Shown: positions 8,301 through 15,009, counted from the stretch's first letter. The stretch is 27,312 nucleotides of DNA from CAZTJA01 sp964613745 (GCA_964613745.1 CAZTJA010000035.1:1-27312); one strand, 5' to 3'. A program made the numbers and translations. Notes: a model not told the origin generated them from the sequence alone.

Positions 8301-8442
8301 TGCAGTAGTGGGCGGTTTACTCCTTTCTCAGGTTGTTACGCTCTATTTGACTCCGGTCATTTATTCCTATTTAGGATCTTTTCAGGATTATCTGCGTGAT
8401 CGCGGGGCTAAAAGGCGGGAAGAGCTTGGAATCCCAAATTAA
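5371..8442 (+). CDS. RND multidrug efflux permease (HAE1 family, MdtB/MdtC-like)
   Basis: 1023 residues, normal length, from ATG 5371 with TGGAAAG upstream. FIRRPVMTSTLMIAMIFFGI forms the first membrane helix. LPVAALPQVDFPTLSVSASL and the DPETMASSVATPLEKQ segment are standard HAE1 sequence and resemble MdtB/MdtC more than AcrB. Proton-relay residues are present: D401-D402 in the TM4 motif GFVVDDAIVVLENI, and K912 or K913 in TM10 (GIVKKNAIMVVDF). Twelve helices are expected in two halves of six. The pump uses proton flow to move hydrophobic compounds out with the adaptor at 4144-5340. The substrate cannot be read from sequence. MdtB/C-type pumps often come as two permeases; only one is present here. 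No regulator gene is adjacent. Confidence 0.96.
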   Translation: MGATEIFIRRPVMTSTLMIAMIFFGILGYINLPVAALPQVDFPTLSVSASLPGADPETMASSVATPLEKQFSSIQGLRTMNSSSSQGTTTINLQFDLSRNIDAASMDVQAAITKAGGLLPPNMPSPPTFTKSNPAERPIYYLVMHSDSLPLYQVNEYAETFVSNSLSVVPGVAQVLNYSQQKFTVRVYIDPELLAAKKIGIDDVRRAITSENVNLPLGTLDGKNRTRTLKASGQLMDAKAYEPIIVTYIEGQPVRLDDIAKVENSVYADKVSTYYNGKKCVALAIKRQPGSNTIEIVDQIEKMMPIIRASLPPTVEMEVVYDMSQSIRASVDDVKTTLMVAIALVIIVVFVFLRSVPATIVAGVSIPLSIVFTFAVMYMFGFSLDNLSLMALVLSVGFVVDDAIVVLENIVRHLEMGKKPFQAALDGARQIVFTIVSMTSSLAVVFIPIMFMAGVYGRVLNEFAITITAAIIISGFVALMASPMLSSRLLKPQTRLAESDPIFGAMLRFYKKTLSFAVHYRALTLASSLVVLAAAIILFMKLPKGFVPPEDMNYLIGFCISEQGISPDGMERKLLELQPLIRANPDVRSVLNVAGWPQRNQGFTIAFLKDRPPRKKDAEEIMTELIPAANAVPGLLTFYSVPPLIEVSTEMAASPFLFIMQSADQKSLFNYADKFTNMMYGMRELKGVNSNLYIKNPEIFLDIKRDKAGTLGISAEEIEQSAFSSFGSREISNIYGTTDTYKVVLQTLKEYQRYPDQTSSLYLKSNMGEMIRLDVVTDSSPRVGPLTVNHYGQLPSVTISFDTAPGFSLGQATDALRKAASEVLPKEIIYKFGGTAEAFETSFRSLIVLLVVAVIIIYMILAILYESFLHPLTIIAGLPSAAFGGLLTLWLFGKSLDLYGFVGLFMLIGIVKKNAIMVVDFALEAEREGKTPMEAAVEGSLVRFRPIMMTTIAAIAGMFPIAIGFGAGGESRQPLGLAVVGGLLLSQVVTLYLTPVIYSYLGSFQDYLRDRGAKRREELGIPN

Positions 8443-8539
8443 TGCTCTGATCCTTGTTGTTTTAAGTGATTTATAAAGGCGCTGAGTGACCCTTTCGGCT
8501 GATTAATAATAGTCATCCTGTGTGTCTGCGAAAATGGGG

Positions 8540-8567
8540 TTGAATTTACAAGTTGTTTTGATAATAT
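8540..8567 (+). promoter_or_regulatory. Candidate promoter of the Rho-N-like small protein
   Basis: TTGAAT (8540-8545) and TAATAT (8562-8567) are 16 bases apart. The expected transcript would start near 8574 and include the perfect GAGGAGG ribosome site at 8586-8592 before GTG 8598. Confidence 0.45.
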
Positions 8568-8597
8568 AGATCGGATGTGATCTGCGAGGAGGAACAA

Positions 8598-8927
8598 GTG
8601 GGCGAAAAGAAGAAGGCTCAAAAAGAGAAAGCAGAACGGCCTTTAGAGGAAAAGACAATAAAGGAATTACGAGAAGAGGCTTTGGCATCGGGCCAGGTTC
8701 ATGGCGTTCATGGGATGAACAAAGAGGAATTACTTACCGCACTGAGAAAAGTGAAGGGAATTCCCGAACCTGAAAAGAAGAAGGATGCCGGTGTCAGGGA
8801 ATTGAAAGCCAAAATCGGCGATTTACGAAAGGTCCGTGATGATAAGCGAGTTGAGGGCGCTCCTAGGAAAGAACTAGATATATTGCGCCGCAAAATTTCA
8901 AGAATTAAGAAGAAAACTCGCGGTTAA
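8598..8927 (+). CDS. Small basic protein with Rho N-terminal (SAP-like) domain
   Basis: 109 residues from GTG 8598, chosen over an in-frame GTG at 8577 because GAGGAGG (8586-8592) lies exactly five bases before it. Residues about 19-53 (KTIKELREEALASGQ, then VHGMNKEELLTALRKVKG) match the helix-extended-loop-helix of the Rho N-terminal domain and SAP-like modules, which bind RNA or DNA. The rest (63-105) is very rich in Lys, Arg and Glu and is predicted helical, perhaps a coiled coil. No enzyme domain is present. It stands alone with its own likely promoter and a hairpin after it. It is probably a nucleic-acid-binding accessory protein; whether it affects transcription termination, as Rho does, is not shown. 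Confidence 0.8.
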   Translation: MGEKKKAQKEKAERPLEEKTIKELREEALASGQVHGVHGMNKEELLTALRKVKGIPEPEKKKDAGVRELKAKIGDLRKVRDDKRVEGAPRKELDILRRKISRIKKKTRG

Positions 8928-8939
8928 AAGTGCCTGATT

Positions 8940-8970
8940 ACCGGAAGATTTAATTATCTTCCGGTGTTTA
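8940..8970. terminator. Hairpin after the Rho-N-like gene
   Basis: ACCGGAAGAT (8940-8949) and ATCTTCCGGT (8956-8965) form a perfect 10-base stem with a 6-base AT-rich loop, followed by GTTTA. It lies 13 bases after the stop. The T run is short, so termination may be partial. Confidence 0.65.
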
Positions 8971-8973
8971 CCA

Positions 8974-9001
8974 TTGCCGGACTAACGTACATGCTTAAAA
9001 T
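8974..9001 (+). promoter_or_regulatory. Candidate promoter of the AsmA-like gene
   Basis: TTGCCG (8974-8979) and TAAAAT (8996-9001) are 16 bases apart, directly after the upstream hairpin and 36 bases before ATG 9037. The -10 matches five of six. No ribosome site is visible before the ATG. Confidence 0.4.
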
Positions 9002-9036
9002 CAATTTCCTTCCGGCACTATGGGCCCGCCTACCAG

Positions 9037-12000
9037 ATGAGTAGCACTCCAAGTTCGACAACTACCCGTCGAAAATCTTTGCTCAGAAAATTCACCTCTT
9101 GCGTTTTGCTGATTTTAACGGCTCTGCTTTCTTTTTCTCTTGGTGCTTTTCTCAGTGTTCGCACGGTTCTCGGCGGCCCTGACATACAATCGGTAGTCTC
9201 GGGAATAATTACCAAAAACTTTGGTTTACAAATTGCTTCCGCCGGATTGACATCCAGATGGGTGAATTATCTTGTCTTACAAATAGATTTTCAAAATCCT
9301 TCACTTTTCCTGCACGATACGAAGAGAAAACCGGTATTTACGGCGAAAAAAGTATCCTTACGTGTGAATTTTCTGTCGCTCAGTCGCGGCGCACTGGACA
9401 TAGAAGAGTGTACCCTTACTGAACCCGTGCTGTATTTGCTGGATCTTCCGATAAACTCAAAGCCCCCGGGCAAAGGACCAGATTTCCCTGCGGGTTTGCT
9501 GATCCGGCATCTTGAACTGTCTTCGGGACAACTGCATTTTCTTGACTCGAATGAACCGGATGTTGCGGACATCACAGCTACGATACTGGAATCCGGAACT
9601 CTCGGAGGGATCAGCATCGATGTGTCGGCCGGTTTCCCAGATAAGAATGGATCCGGGAATTTAAAGGGAAAAGCGGAAATCGAAGACATCAGATTCTTGG
9701 ACGAACAAAGCCCTATTTCGGCGAAGTTTTCACTCAACAACTGCCCTGCAGCTATAATTTGTAAACTCATTGCGTTGATCGGTGCAGATTGTCCTCTGAT
9801 TTCGGGAAAACTCGACTCCGAGTTTGCTGTTTCCGGAACTCGCCGTACATTTTCAGGTCAACTTCTATTAAAAGGCGAGAACATTCGGTTGAAATCTCAT
9901 AAGGGGGTTGATCCAATTCCTTTGGGGAGATTGTATGTAGGCACTTCATTTGAAAAGACAGAAGATGTGCTCACAATTTCCGAAGCTGAAATCAAAATTC
10001 CCTCTTCAGCAATCTCGTTTACTTCGACGGTCACAAATTTGTCATCGGATGACCCGCAAATTCACGTAGGCATAAAACAGGCTGATGTGGATTTGCATGG
10101 GATCCTTCCTTTAGTTCCTTTGTTCCAGATGTCCGCTCATGACAAAGAACGCGTTTTGGAAGCCGGCATGAAGGGGAGAGTAATTGTTATGAGCGGAGAA
10201 TGGACAGGCTCGCCGAGTAATGCTTCGGCCGATTGGTGGCGTTCACTATCATTAGACGTGTATTTGGACCGAGTATCAGGTTTTCTACCCGGATTTGGCT
10301 TACCGGTTGAAGACGCTGTGGGCAGAATCCGTCTTGGAGCGGATGAAATGATATTCCGAGGCGTCAGCTTCGGAATGGGATCATCACCCCTAGTGCTGAA
10401 CGGTTGGATTTCGAAAATGAAATCAAAGCCTAAAGCTGATCTTTTTATAACTATGAACGGGCAAGGACAGGATTTAAAACCGCTACTCGAAAGCCAAATT
10501 ATTTCGAAAAACCTTGTACGGTTCACCGAATATGTTACTGAGCTTCAAGGTGGAGTCAATGTGACTCTGGATGTAAAGGGAGATCTGGAAAAGCCTTCAC
10601 TGAAAGGAAAAATTGATCTTGACGATTTTCAGTTCCGTATACCGGGATGGACGCTTCCCTTTAGAAAACTAAATGGTTCGCTACGCTTTCGAAGTTCAAA
10701 TGTTAGCTTCGCAGGTGTGAAAGGATTCCTTGGTGACAGTCCCGTCGAGTTTTCCGGTGATCTTGGTCTGGATGCAATCAAATTGAATATCGATTCGAAG
10801 TTGAATCCCGCGGATCTTCGCAAATTAAATGGATTCCCGACCGGTTTGAGTCTCTCGGGGCCGGTGCCGTTGGCTCTGTCGGCTTCCGGCAAACCGTCGA
10901 ATCTAAATTTCTCAGGCCGTCTGGACTTCAAGGGGGTGGCAATTGAGTACGGGCTGATTAAGAAAAAAGCGATCAGCAACATAAGCGCGGATTTCTCCGG
11001 AATTCGTCTCCCGAATTCTCTCAGCTTAGAAGAAGCTTACCTACACCTTGGTGATACAAATATTGCATGCAAGGCGAATATAAACTCTGACTCAAAGGTC
11101 ACCATCAATCTCAATCTCCCGCCTAAAGGCATTCCCACTACAGCACTCATTCCCTATTTGGATTCAACTCTGGAACTTCAACCGGGAGGAAGAATAGAAG
11201 GAGATGCCTCTCTTAAATTTGCCGTGGATGGCGCACGCGAAATTTTCATGGAATCGAATGTTGTGTTTAACCACATTACTTTAAAAATTCCGGGCTTCCA
11301 CAAACGAACTGAAGGTCTTACGGGTCAATGGAAAAGAAAGGGCAAACTCAACACTTTCACCGTGGAGCGCGCAAGAGTAGGCAATTCTCTTTTGTCGATG
11401 AACGGGAATATAACCAACAGTGAAGTGCCCAGAATCGATTTGAACCTGGAATTCAGTTTTCTCGATACATCGGACTTTAGCGCTCCCGCAGGTTATGTCG
11501 CTAAATTGACTTGGGGCGAATGGATTCAAGTAAATCCGGTAATCAGATATTTTGCCGCCGGCAGAGGATCCGGATCCATCAAGGCGATCAGGGGGAAAAC
11601 CGCGTATCGTACTTTTTCAGATTTCCGAGCGGTTTTTGATGGTGCCGGAGGCATCATCAAGGCTCAAAGTTGGCATGTTAACATAGCGGACGGTCTCGTT
11701 AAGGGCACAGGTGTTTTTGATATTCGTGAGCAGACCACGGTTCCGATGAGCCTCACGTTTCAGGGTGAGCAAATGAAAATGGAAAGTATTCTAGTATCTG
11801 AACCGAGCGGTTTGAAACTGGAGGGCAAAGTCTCGACAGAGGGTCGATTGGACTGGAAGACATCCACAAAACGAGAAAACAACGGCATTTACAAAATAGG
11901 GTCTATGGACGTCAGGGTTTACGACGGCGTCATTCACAGATTCGAGATACTTTCCAAAATATTTTCCCTGATCAACTTGGGATCTATCGTTCGTGGCAGG

Positions 12001-12333
12001 ATTCCGGACATAATGGCCCAAGGCCTTCCTTTCCAAAAGCTGATTTGGAAAATGGAAGTTTTCGATCAAAAGTGGAAAATTAAAGATCTGAAACTTACCT
12101 CTGATGCAGCGCGGATTGATTCGACGGGGATGTACTTCAGCGGCCAGGAAAGGGTTGATTTCAGAGTCGAAGTATCCCCGTTAGTCGGTATTGATACGAT
12201 TTTTTCAGGTCTATTCGGCAACCTGATTACGCGAGACGGAAAAACCCTCACCACCACTTTTCGTGTCCGTGGTTTAAGTGCTTCACCCGATGTGCGGCTG
12301 GAACCCTTCGACTCCTTCAAAATTGAAGAATAA
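9037..12333 (+). CDS. Large AsmA-like envelope protein (YhdP/TamB-type, inner-membrane anchored)
   Basis: 1098 residues from ATG 9037; no Shine-Dalgarno is visible, so the start is less sure, but the basic leader RRKSLLRK and helix at about 19-41 follow at once. After this one membrane anchor the chain is a long run of alternating beta-strand-like segments typical of AsmA/YhdP/TamB proteins (early GLQIASAGL, many 'F.G.....L..A.I.....I.F' units). The end (DGKTLTTTFRVRGLSASPDVRLEP, after LVGIDTIFSGLFG) is like the AsmA-like C-terminal region of YhdP. Such proteins form a hydrophobic groove across the periplasm and are linked to phospholipid movement to the outer membrane in E. coli. Here that role is inferred from family. 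It stands alone and its stop is four bases from the stop of the convergent CDF gene. Confidence 0.88.
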   Translation: MSSTPSSTTTRRKSLLRKFTSCVLLILTALLSFSLGAFLSVRTVLGGPDIQSVVSGIITKNFGLQIASAGLTSRWVNYLVLQIDFQNPSLFLHDTKRKPVFTAKKVSLRVNFLSLSRGALDIEECTLTEPVLYLLDLPINSKPPGKGPDFPAGLLIRHLELSSGQLHFLDSNEPDVADITATILESGTLGGISIDVSAGFPDKNGSGNLKGKAEIEDIRFLDEQSPISAKFSLNNCPAAIICKLIALIGADCPLISGKLDSEFAVSGTRRTFSGQLLLKGENIRLKSHKGVDPIPLGRLYVGTSFEKTEDVLTISEAEIKIPSSAISFTSTVTNLSSDDPQIHVGIKQADVDLHGILPLVPLFQMSAHDKERVLEAGMKGRVIVMSGEWTGSPSNASADWWRSLSLDVYLDRVSGFLPGFGLPVEDAVGRIRLGADEMIFRGVSFGMGSSPLVLNGWISKMKSKPKADLFITMNGQGQDLKPLLESQIISKNLVRFTEYVTELQGGVNVTLDVKGDLEKPSLKGKIDLDDFQFRIPGWTLPFRKLNGSLRFRSSNVSFAGVKGFLGDSPVEFSGDLGLDAIKLNIDSKLNPADLRKLNGFPTGLSLSGPVPLALSASGKPSNLNFSGRLDFKGVAIEYGLIKKKAISNISADFSGIRLPNSLSLEEAYLHLGDTNIACKANINSDSKVTINLNLPPKGIPTTALIPYLDSTLELQPGGRIEGDASLKFAVDGAREIFMESNVVFNHITLKIPGFHKRTEGLTGQWKRKGKLNTFTVERARVGNSLLSMNGNITNSEVPRIDLNLEFSFLDTSDFSAPAGYVAKLTWGEWIQVNPVIRYFAAGRGSGSIKAIRGKTAYRTFSDFRAVFDGAGGIIKAQSWHVNIADGLVKGTGVFDIREQTTVPMSLTFQGEQMKMESILVSEPSGLKLEGKVSTEGRLDWKTSTKRENNGIYKIGSMDVRVYDGVIHRFEILSKIFSLINLGSIVRGRIPDIMAQGLPFQKLIWKMEVFDQKWKIKDLKLTSDAARIDSTGMYFSGQERVDFRVEVSPLVGIDTIFSGLFGNLITRDGKTLTTTFRVRGLSASPDVRLEPFDSFKIEE

Positions 12334-12337
12334 CCAA

Positions 12338-13432
12338 CTATTCGACACTTCCGCCTTTAAGCTGATTGTTTTCGACTACATCGGGGCATGCTGCTAATCT
12401 GACTGCGGAGTCGTTAACCAAATTGCCTCGTTTCCAATCAATGTCGCAGGATTTTTCGATCGACCTCGAATCGCAGCGATCTAGGGCACATATCGGGCAT
12501 TCAGGGTCCGTACACGGATCAAGGTGGATCAAAATTTCCGTTGGCCCATGAAAGTGATCCTCAAATATTTTTTCCAGATCTTTTACTTCCTTGTGACTCT
12601 CTTCCAGTGGGATGTTCCTCGGCAGGATAAGGTGAAAATCGACGTGAACTCGGTTTCCTGATCTCCATGCGCGAAGTTTGTGAACGTCGATCCATGTGTT
12701 TCGTTTATGTCTTATCAAGATCCTGCAGATTTCCTCGAGCAGATCCGGATCTGAAGCATCCATTAAGCCTAAAAAAGCGTGCCTTACCAGCTTAAACCCT
12801 GAAAACACGATGTTGATGCCTGCTATGCATGCGATCACACCATCTATTCTGTATATTCCGGTAAATTCGACGGCGGCAAGCCCGACCAATACGAGGGCGG
12901 AAGTGTAAACGTCCGTAAGCAGGTGCTTTCCATCAGCTATGAGGATCAACGAACCCGTCTTGCGTCCGGTTCGAACAAGAATCCACCCCATCACGAGATT
13001 GACCAGACCTGCCCCAACCAGAATTGCCAACCCTACCGGAATATTGTCCAGATCTCGGGGCTGATAGATCTGCCTAGCACCTTCGATAAATATGCCCAAG
13101 GCTGCAAATATGATTAAGGCGCCTTCGAACCCTGCAGAAAAATACTCGATTTTTCCGTGTCCATACGGATGGTCTTCGTCAGGCGGCTTAGCCGCTACAA
13201 TGACGCTTCCAAGAGCGAACGCGCTGGCAACTACATTGATGATTGATTCAAGAGCATCCGAAAGAATGGCGGACGAACCCGTGATCCAATAGGCAACAAA
13301 TTTAGACCCCATGAGCAGGGTTCCGATGAAAAAAGATGCCGATATGACAACCAAATTCCGCTTTCGGTCATCCGCATCGGACTCAACCCGGCTGACTCGC
13401 GTCGAAGTCACATCGGCCGACTTGTCGTTCAT
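12338..13432 (-). CDS. Cation diffusion facilitator (CDF) metal exporter
   Basis: 364 residues from ATG 13432. The frame extends to 13528, but this ATG overlaps the stop of the USP gene (ATGA, 13432-13429), so coupling sets the start. The CDF fold is clear: six membrane helices (about 28-225), with GSSAILSDALESIINV in TM2, the PYGHGKIEYFSA loop, and DGKHLLTD in TM5. H170 and D174 give the TM5 HxxxD half of the metal site; at the TM2 half the residues are E62 and N66 instead of the common H/DxxxD. The cytoplasmic dimerisation domain (about 228-306) ends in HLDP, followed by an unusual tail with C307, C312, C315, C320 and C329. CDF proteins export Zn2+, Fe2+, Co2+, Mn2+ or similar by proton exchange; the metal here is uncertain. 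Confidence 0.95.
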   Translation of the reverse strand: MNDKSADVTSTRVSRVESDADDRKRNLVVISASFFIGTLLMGSKFVAYWITGSSAILSDALESIINVVASAFALGSVIVAAKPPDEDHPYGHGKIEYFSAGFEGALIIFAALGIFIEGARQIYQPRDLDNIPVGLAILVGAGLVNLVMGWILVRTGRKTGSLILIADGKHLLTDVYTSALVLVGLAAVEFTGIYRIDGVIACIAGINIVFSGFKLVRHAFLGLMDASDPDLLEEICRILIRHKRNTWIDVHKLRAWRSGNRVHVDFHLILPRNIPLEESHKEVKDLEKIFEDHFHGPTEILIHLDPCTDPECPICALDRCDSRSIEKSCDIDWKRGNLVNDSAVRLAACPDVVENNQLKGGSVE

Positions 13433-13881
13433 TGGGCTTCTGATCTCACCGTGAGCACCGGGCAATTGGCCGTTCGTACTACATTTTCCGCTGTGCTGCC
13501 CAATATCATGTGTTTCATGCCGGTCCAACCATGTGTGCCCATGATGATCAATTCAATTCCGTTTTGGTTCGCAAATTGGACAATTTCTTCGGCAGGGGCT
13601 CCTGACGCTGAAAAGCTCGTAACTTTCTCAAATTCGCGTCTCGCATCGTTCACAAGTAAGTCCAATTCCTGGGATACCCCATCTTCGATGTTTTTCTGAA
13701 CGAGCGCTATTTGCTCAGGATTTTGATTTGCAAAAGTAGGATAGCCGATGAGCCTTGAATTCACTACATGGTAAATGACCAGTTGCGCATCAAATGCTTT
13801 GGCATAATCCAGTGCCGTGATTCTGGCGCGGGTGGAGTTTTCAGAAAAATCGGTACAAACCATAATTTTCTTGGGGGGCAT
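13429..13881 (-). CDS. Universal stress protein UspA family (copy 2)
   Basis: 150 residues from ATG 13881, with AGGAGGT five bases upstream. One Usp domain; MPPKKIMVCTDFSENS at the start and the ATP signature GTHGWTGMKHMILGST (G-x2-G-x9-G-S/T) are intact, so an ATP-binding USP is expected. It closely matches the copy at 934-1395 in the N-terminal motif and over the last 30 residues, less in the middle, which points to an older duplication. Its TGA overlaps the ATG of the CDF exporter, so both proteins are made together, which suggests a link between this USP and metal stress. A terminator lies between it and the upstream hsp20 gene, so it probably has its own promoter in 13882-13976, which I could not assign. 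Confidence 0.94.
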   Translation of the reverse strand: MPPKKIMVCTDFSENSTRARITALDYAKAFDAQLVIYHVVNSRLIGYPTFANQNPEQIALVQKNIEDGVSQELDLLVNDARREFEKVTSFSASGAPAEEIVQFANQNGIELIIMGTHGWTGMKHMILGSTAENVVRTANCPVLTVRSEAQ

Positions 13882-13976
13882 TCCGACCTCCTACATTCAA
13901 CTAAATGTGAACTGCATCCGGTTAGCATTTTTCGATGCCGACCGCAACGATGTTCGTACAGCACAACAATGAATAC

Positions 13977-14006
13977 AAAAGAGGACGGATTTCTCCGTCC
14001 TCTTTT
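13977..14006. terminator. Strong, possibly bidirectional terminator after hsp20
   Basis: AAAAGAGGACGGA (13977-13989) and TCCGTCCTCTTTT (13994-14006) are a perfect 13-base inverted repeat with loop TTTC. It starts one base past the hsp20 stop on the minus strand. A runs on one side and T runs on the other allow it to work in both directions. Confidence 0.88.
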
Positions 14007-14007
14007 A

Positions 14008-14484
14008 TTAACTTTCCACCTGGATGCTCTTCTTCACTGCCGGTTCAATTTTCGGCAAGGTGACGGTCAAAACACCGTGTTTGTATGATGCCTTTATGTT
14101 GTCTTCATCCACGGGGAAAGGCAGTCTGAAGGATCTGGAAAAACTTCCAAATGATCTCTCGATACTGTGCCGCCCTTCTTCCTTTTCTTCCCGTTCTTCT
14201 TTCTTCTCACCTTTGATTGTAAGTGTACCGGACGAAATACTCACATCGATCTGAGTCGCGTCCATGCCTGGAATTTCAGCCTTAACCACGAGGTCCGTGT
14301 CTGTTTCGTCCACATCCATCGCGGGAGAAAAAGGTCCTCCCATCATGGGCGGTTTGTCGCCTTCTCCGAAAAAGCGATTGAAAAGATCGTCGATCTCGTT
14401 TTTTAGATCTTTCGGCCAAGTAGCCGGAAACCAATCCTTTCCTCGCCATCTCCATGGGCTTGGTACATTCGGGTCGTCTGCCAT
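14008..14484 (-). CDS. Small heat shock protein, Hsp20/alpha-crystallin family
   Basis: 158 residues from ATG 14484, with AGGGGG eight bases upstream. The N-terminal arm (1-50) includes WPKDLKNEIDDLFNRFFGE, common in bacterial sHSPs. The alpha-crystallin domain covers about 53-147 (SPAMDVDETDTDLVVKAEIP at its start, GVLTVTLPK at its end), with a Glu/Lys-rich loop (KKEEREEKEEGRH) before the ERSFGSFSRSF strand. The C-terminal tail holds SIQV, a version of the I-x-I/V motif used for assembly. It is an ATP-independent holdase in the cytosol forming oligomers. It is the single gene of its unit: a terminator follows, and upstream is a 525-base region with a palindrome (14537-14552) that may take part in heat or stress control. 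Confidence 0.95.
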   Translation of the reverse strand: MADDPNVPSPWRWRGKDWFPATWPKDLKNEIDDLFNRFFGEGDKPPMMGGPFSPAMDVDETDTDLVVKAEIPGMDATQIDVSISSGTLTIKGEKKEEREEKEEGRHSIERSFGSFSRSFRLPFPVDEDNIKASYKHGVLTVTLPKIEPAVKKSIQVES

Positions 14485-14536
14485 TATGGTGCCCCCTAAT
14501 TTCGTATTTCAAAGCCGTTTACTATTTGGTCAACAG

Positions 14537-14552
14537 GAACCTGAACAGGTTC
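14537..14552. promoter_or_regulatory. Palindrome upstream of hsp20 (operator candidate)
   Basis: GAACCTGAACAGGTTC has two 7-base arms around AA, and lies 53-68 bases upstream of the hsp20 start codon. The sequence is suitable for a dimeric regulator. It is not the CIRCE element, and I see no convincing sigma-32 promoter next to it. Confidence 0.35.
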
Positions 14553-14683
14553 GTGCTTTTATTGCTTTACACAAAAAAAGGAAGAATCCAGCTACTTGAG
14601 CAAAAAACAACCTTTCACCGCTGCTGCAGTGTCATTACGATCTTAGAAAATGGATGATAAGAAGTCTATGCAGGGAATAGCGA

Positions 14684-14710
14684 GTAGGGGTACCGGCAGG
14701 ATACCCCTAC
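14684..14710. repeat. Perfect hairpin with 9-base arms
   Basis: GTAGGGGTA (14684-14692) and TACCCCTAC (14702-14710) form a perfect stem with loop CCGGCAGGA. No T run follows on either strand, so it is not a simple terminator. Its form (short G-rich arm, GC-rich loop) is like dispersed extragenic palindromes. Confidence 0.55.
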
Positions 14711-14716
14711 GGTTGT

Positions 14717-14744
14717 CGGTGCGACCGGCTTGATTGACGCACCG
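14717..14744. repeat. Second hairpin, 7-base arms
   Basis: CGGTGCG (14717-14723) and CGCACCG (14738-14744) enclose a 14-base loop. It starts six bases after the preceding hairpin, and its right end touches GGAGGTG, which can pair with CACCTCC at 14823-14829. Confidence 0.45.
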
Positions 14745-14892
14745 GAGGTGAAGTTGATCGGACGGAAGGAGTGTTCTAATCATTTAAAGGCAAATATCGT
14801 GCCGAAGGCTCCGTGTTGCAAACACCTCCATTAGCTCAATGTTCTTGCATTCAGGTATTTAATTGGGAGGCATGTATAGACGGGCGGATGTC

Positions 14893-14920
14893 GAGAATTT
14901 TTACAGGATGTAAAATTCTC
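14893..14920. repeat. AT-rich hairpin with one bulge
   Basis: GAGAATTTTTACA (14893-14905) pairs with TGTAAAATTCTC (14909-14920) with one bulged T and a 3-base loop. It could add to termination downstream of the aminotransferase on the minus strand. Confidence 0.4.
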
Positions 14921-14984
14921 TCACATTTGTAGAGTATCAGGCATGAATCCGACGCGTTTGCACGGCGGTTTGTGTGTGCAAGGT

Positions 14985-15006
14985 ATTCGGGGCATTCGCC
15001 CCGAAT
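14985..15006 (-). terminator. Hairpin after the aminotransferase gene
   Basis: ATTCGGGGC (14985-14993) and GCCCCGAAT (14998-15006) form a perfect 9-base stem with a 4-base loop, three bases past the aminotransferase stop. There is no T run on the minus strand after it, so it may act as a weak terminator or protect the 3' end. Confidence 0.55.
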
Positions 15007-15009
15007 CAT

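Larger units (their letters stand above)
14485..15009. other. Gene-free, hairpin-rich intergenic region
   Basis: A stretch of 525 bases without a supportable gene, between the start of hsp20 and the stop of the aminotransferase (both minus strand). It holds a palindrome (14537-14552), a perfect 9-base hairpin (14684-14710), a 7-base hairpin (14717-14744), a distant perfect pairing GGAGGTG (14744-14750) with CACCTCC (14823-14829), a small GTGTT/AACAC hairpin (14813-14825), an 11-12 base stem (14893-14920) and the aminotransferase terminator-like hairpin (14985-15006). It may include a long hsp20 leader, a structured RNA, or dispersed repeat elements. Confidence 0.6.

Noticed and set aside
14684..14829. 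tRNA or known riboswitch in the hairpin-rich gap
   Set aside because: No tRNA cloverleaf with a TTCGA-type T loop and no consensus core of a riboswitch that I know could be found.
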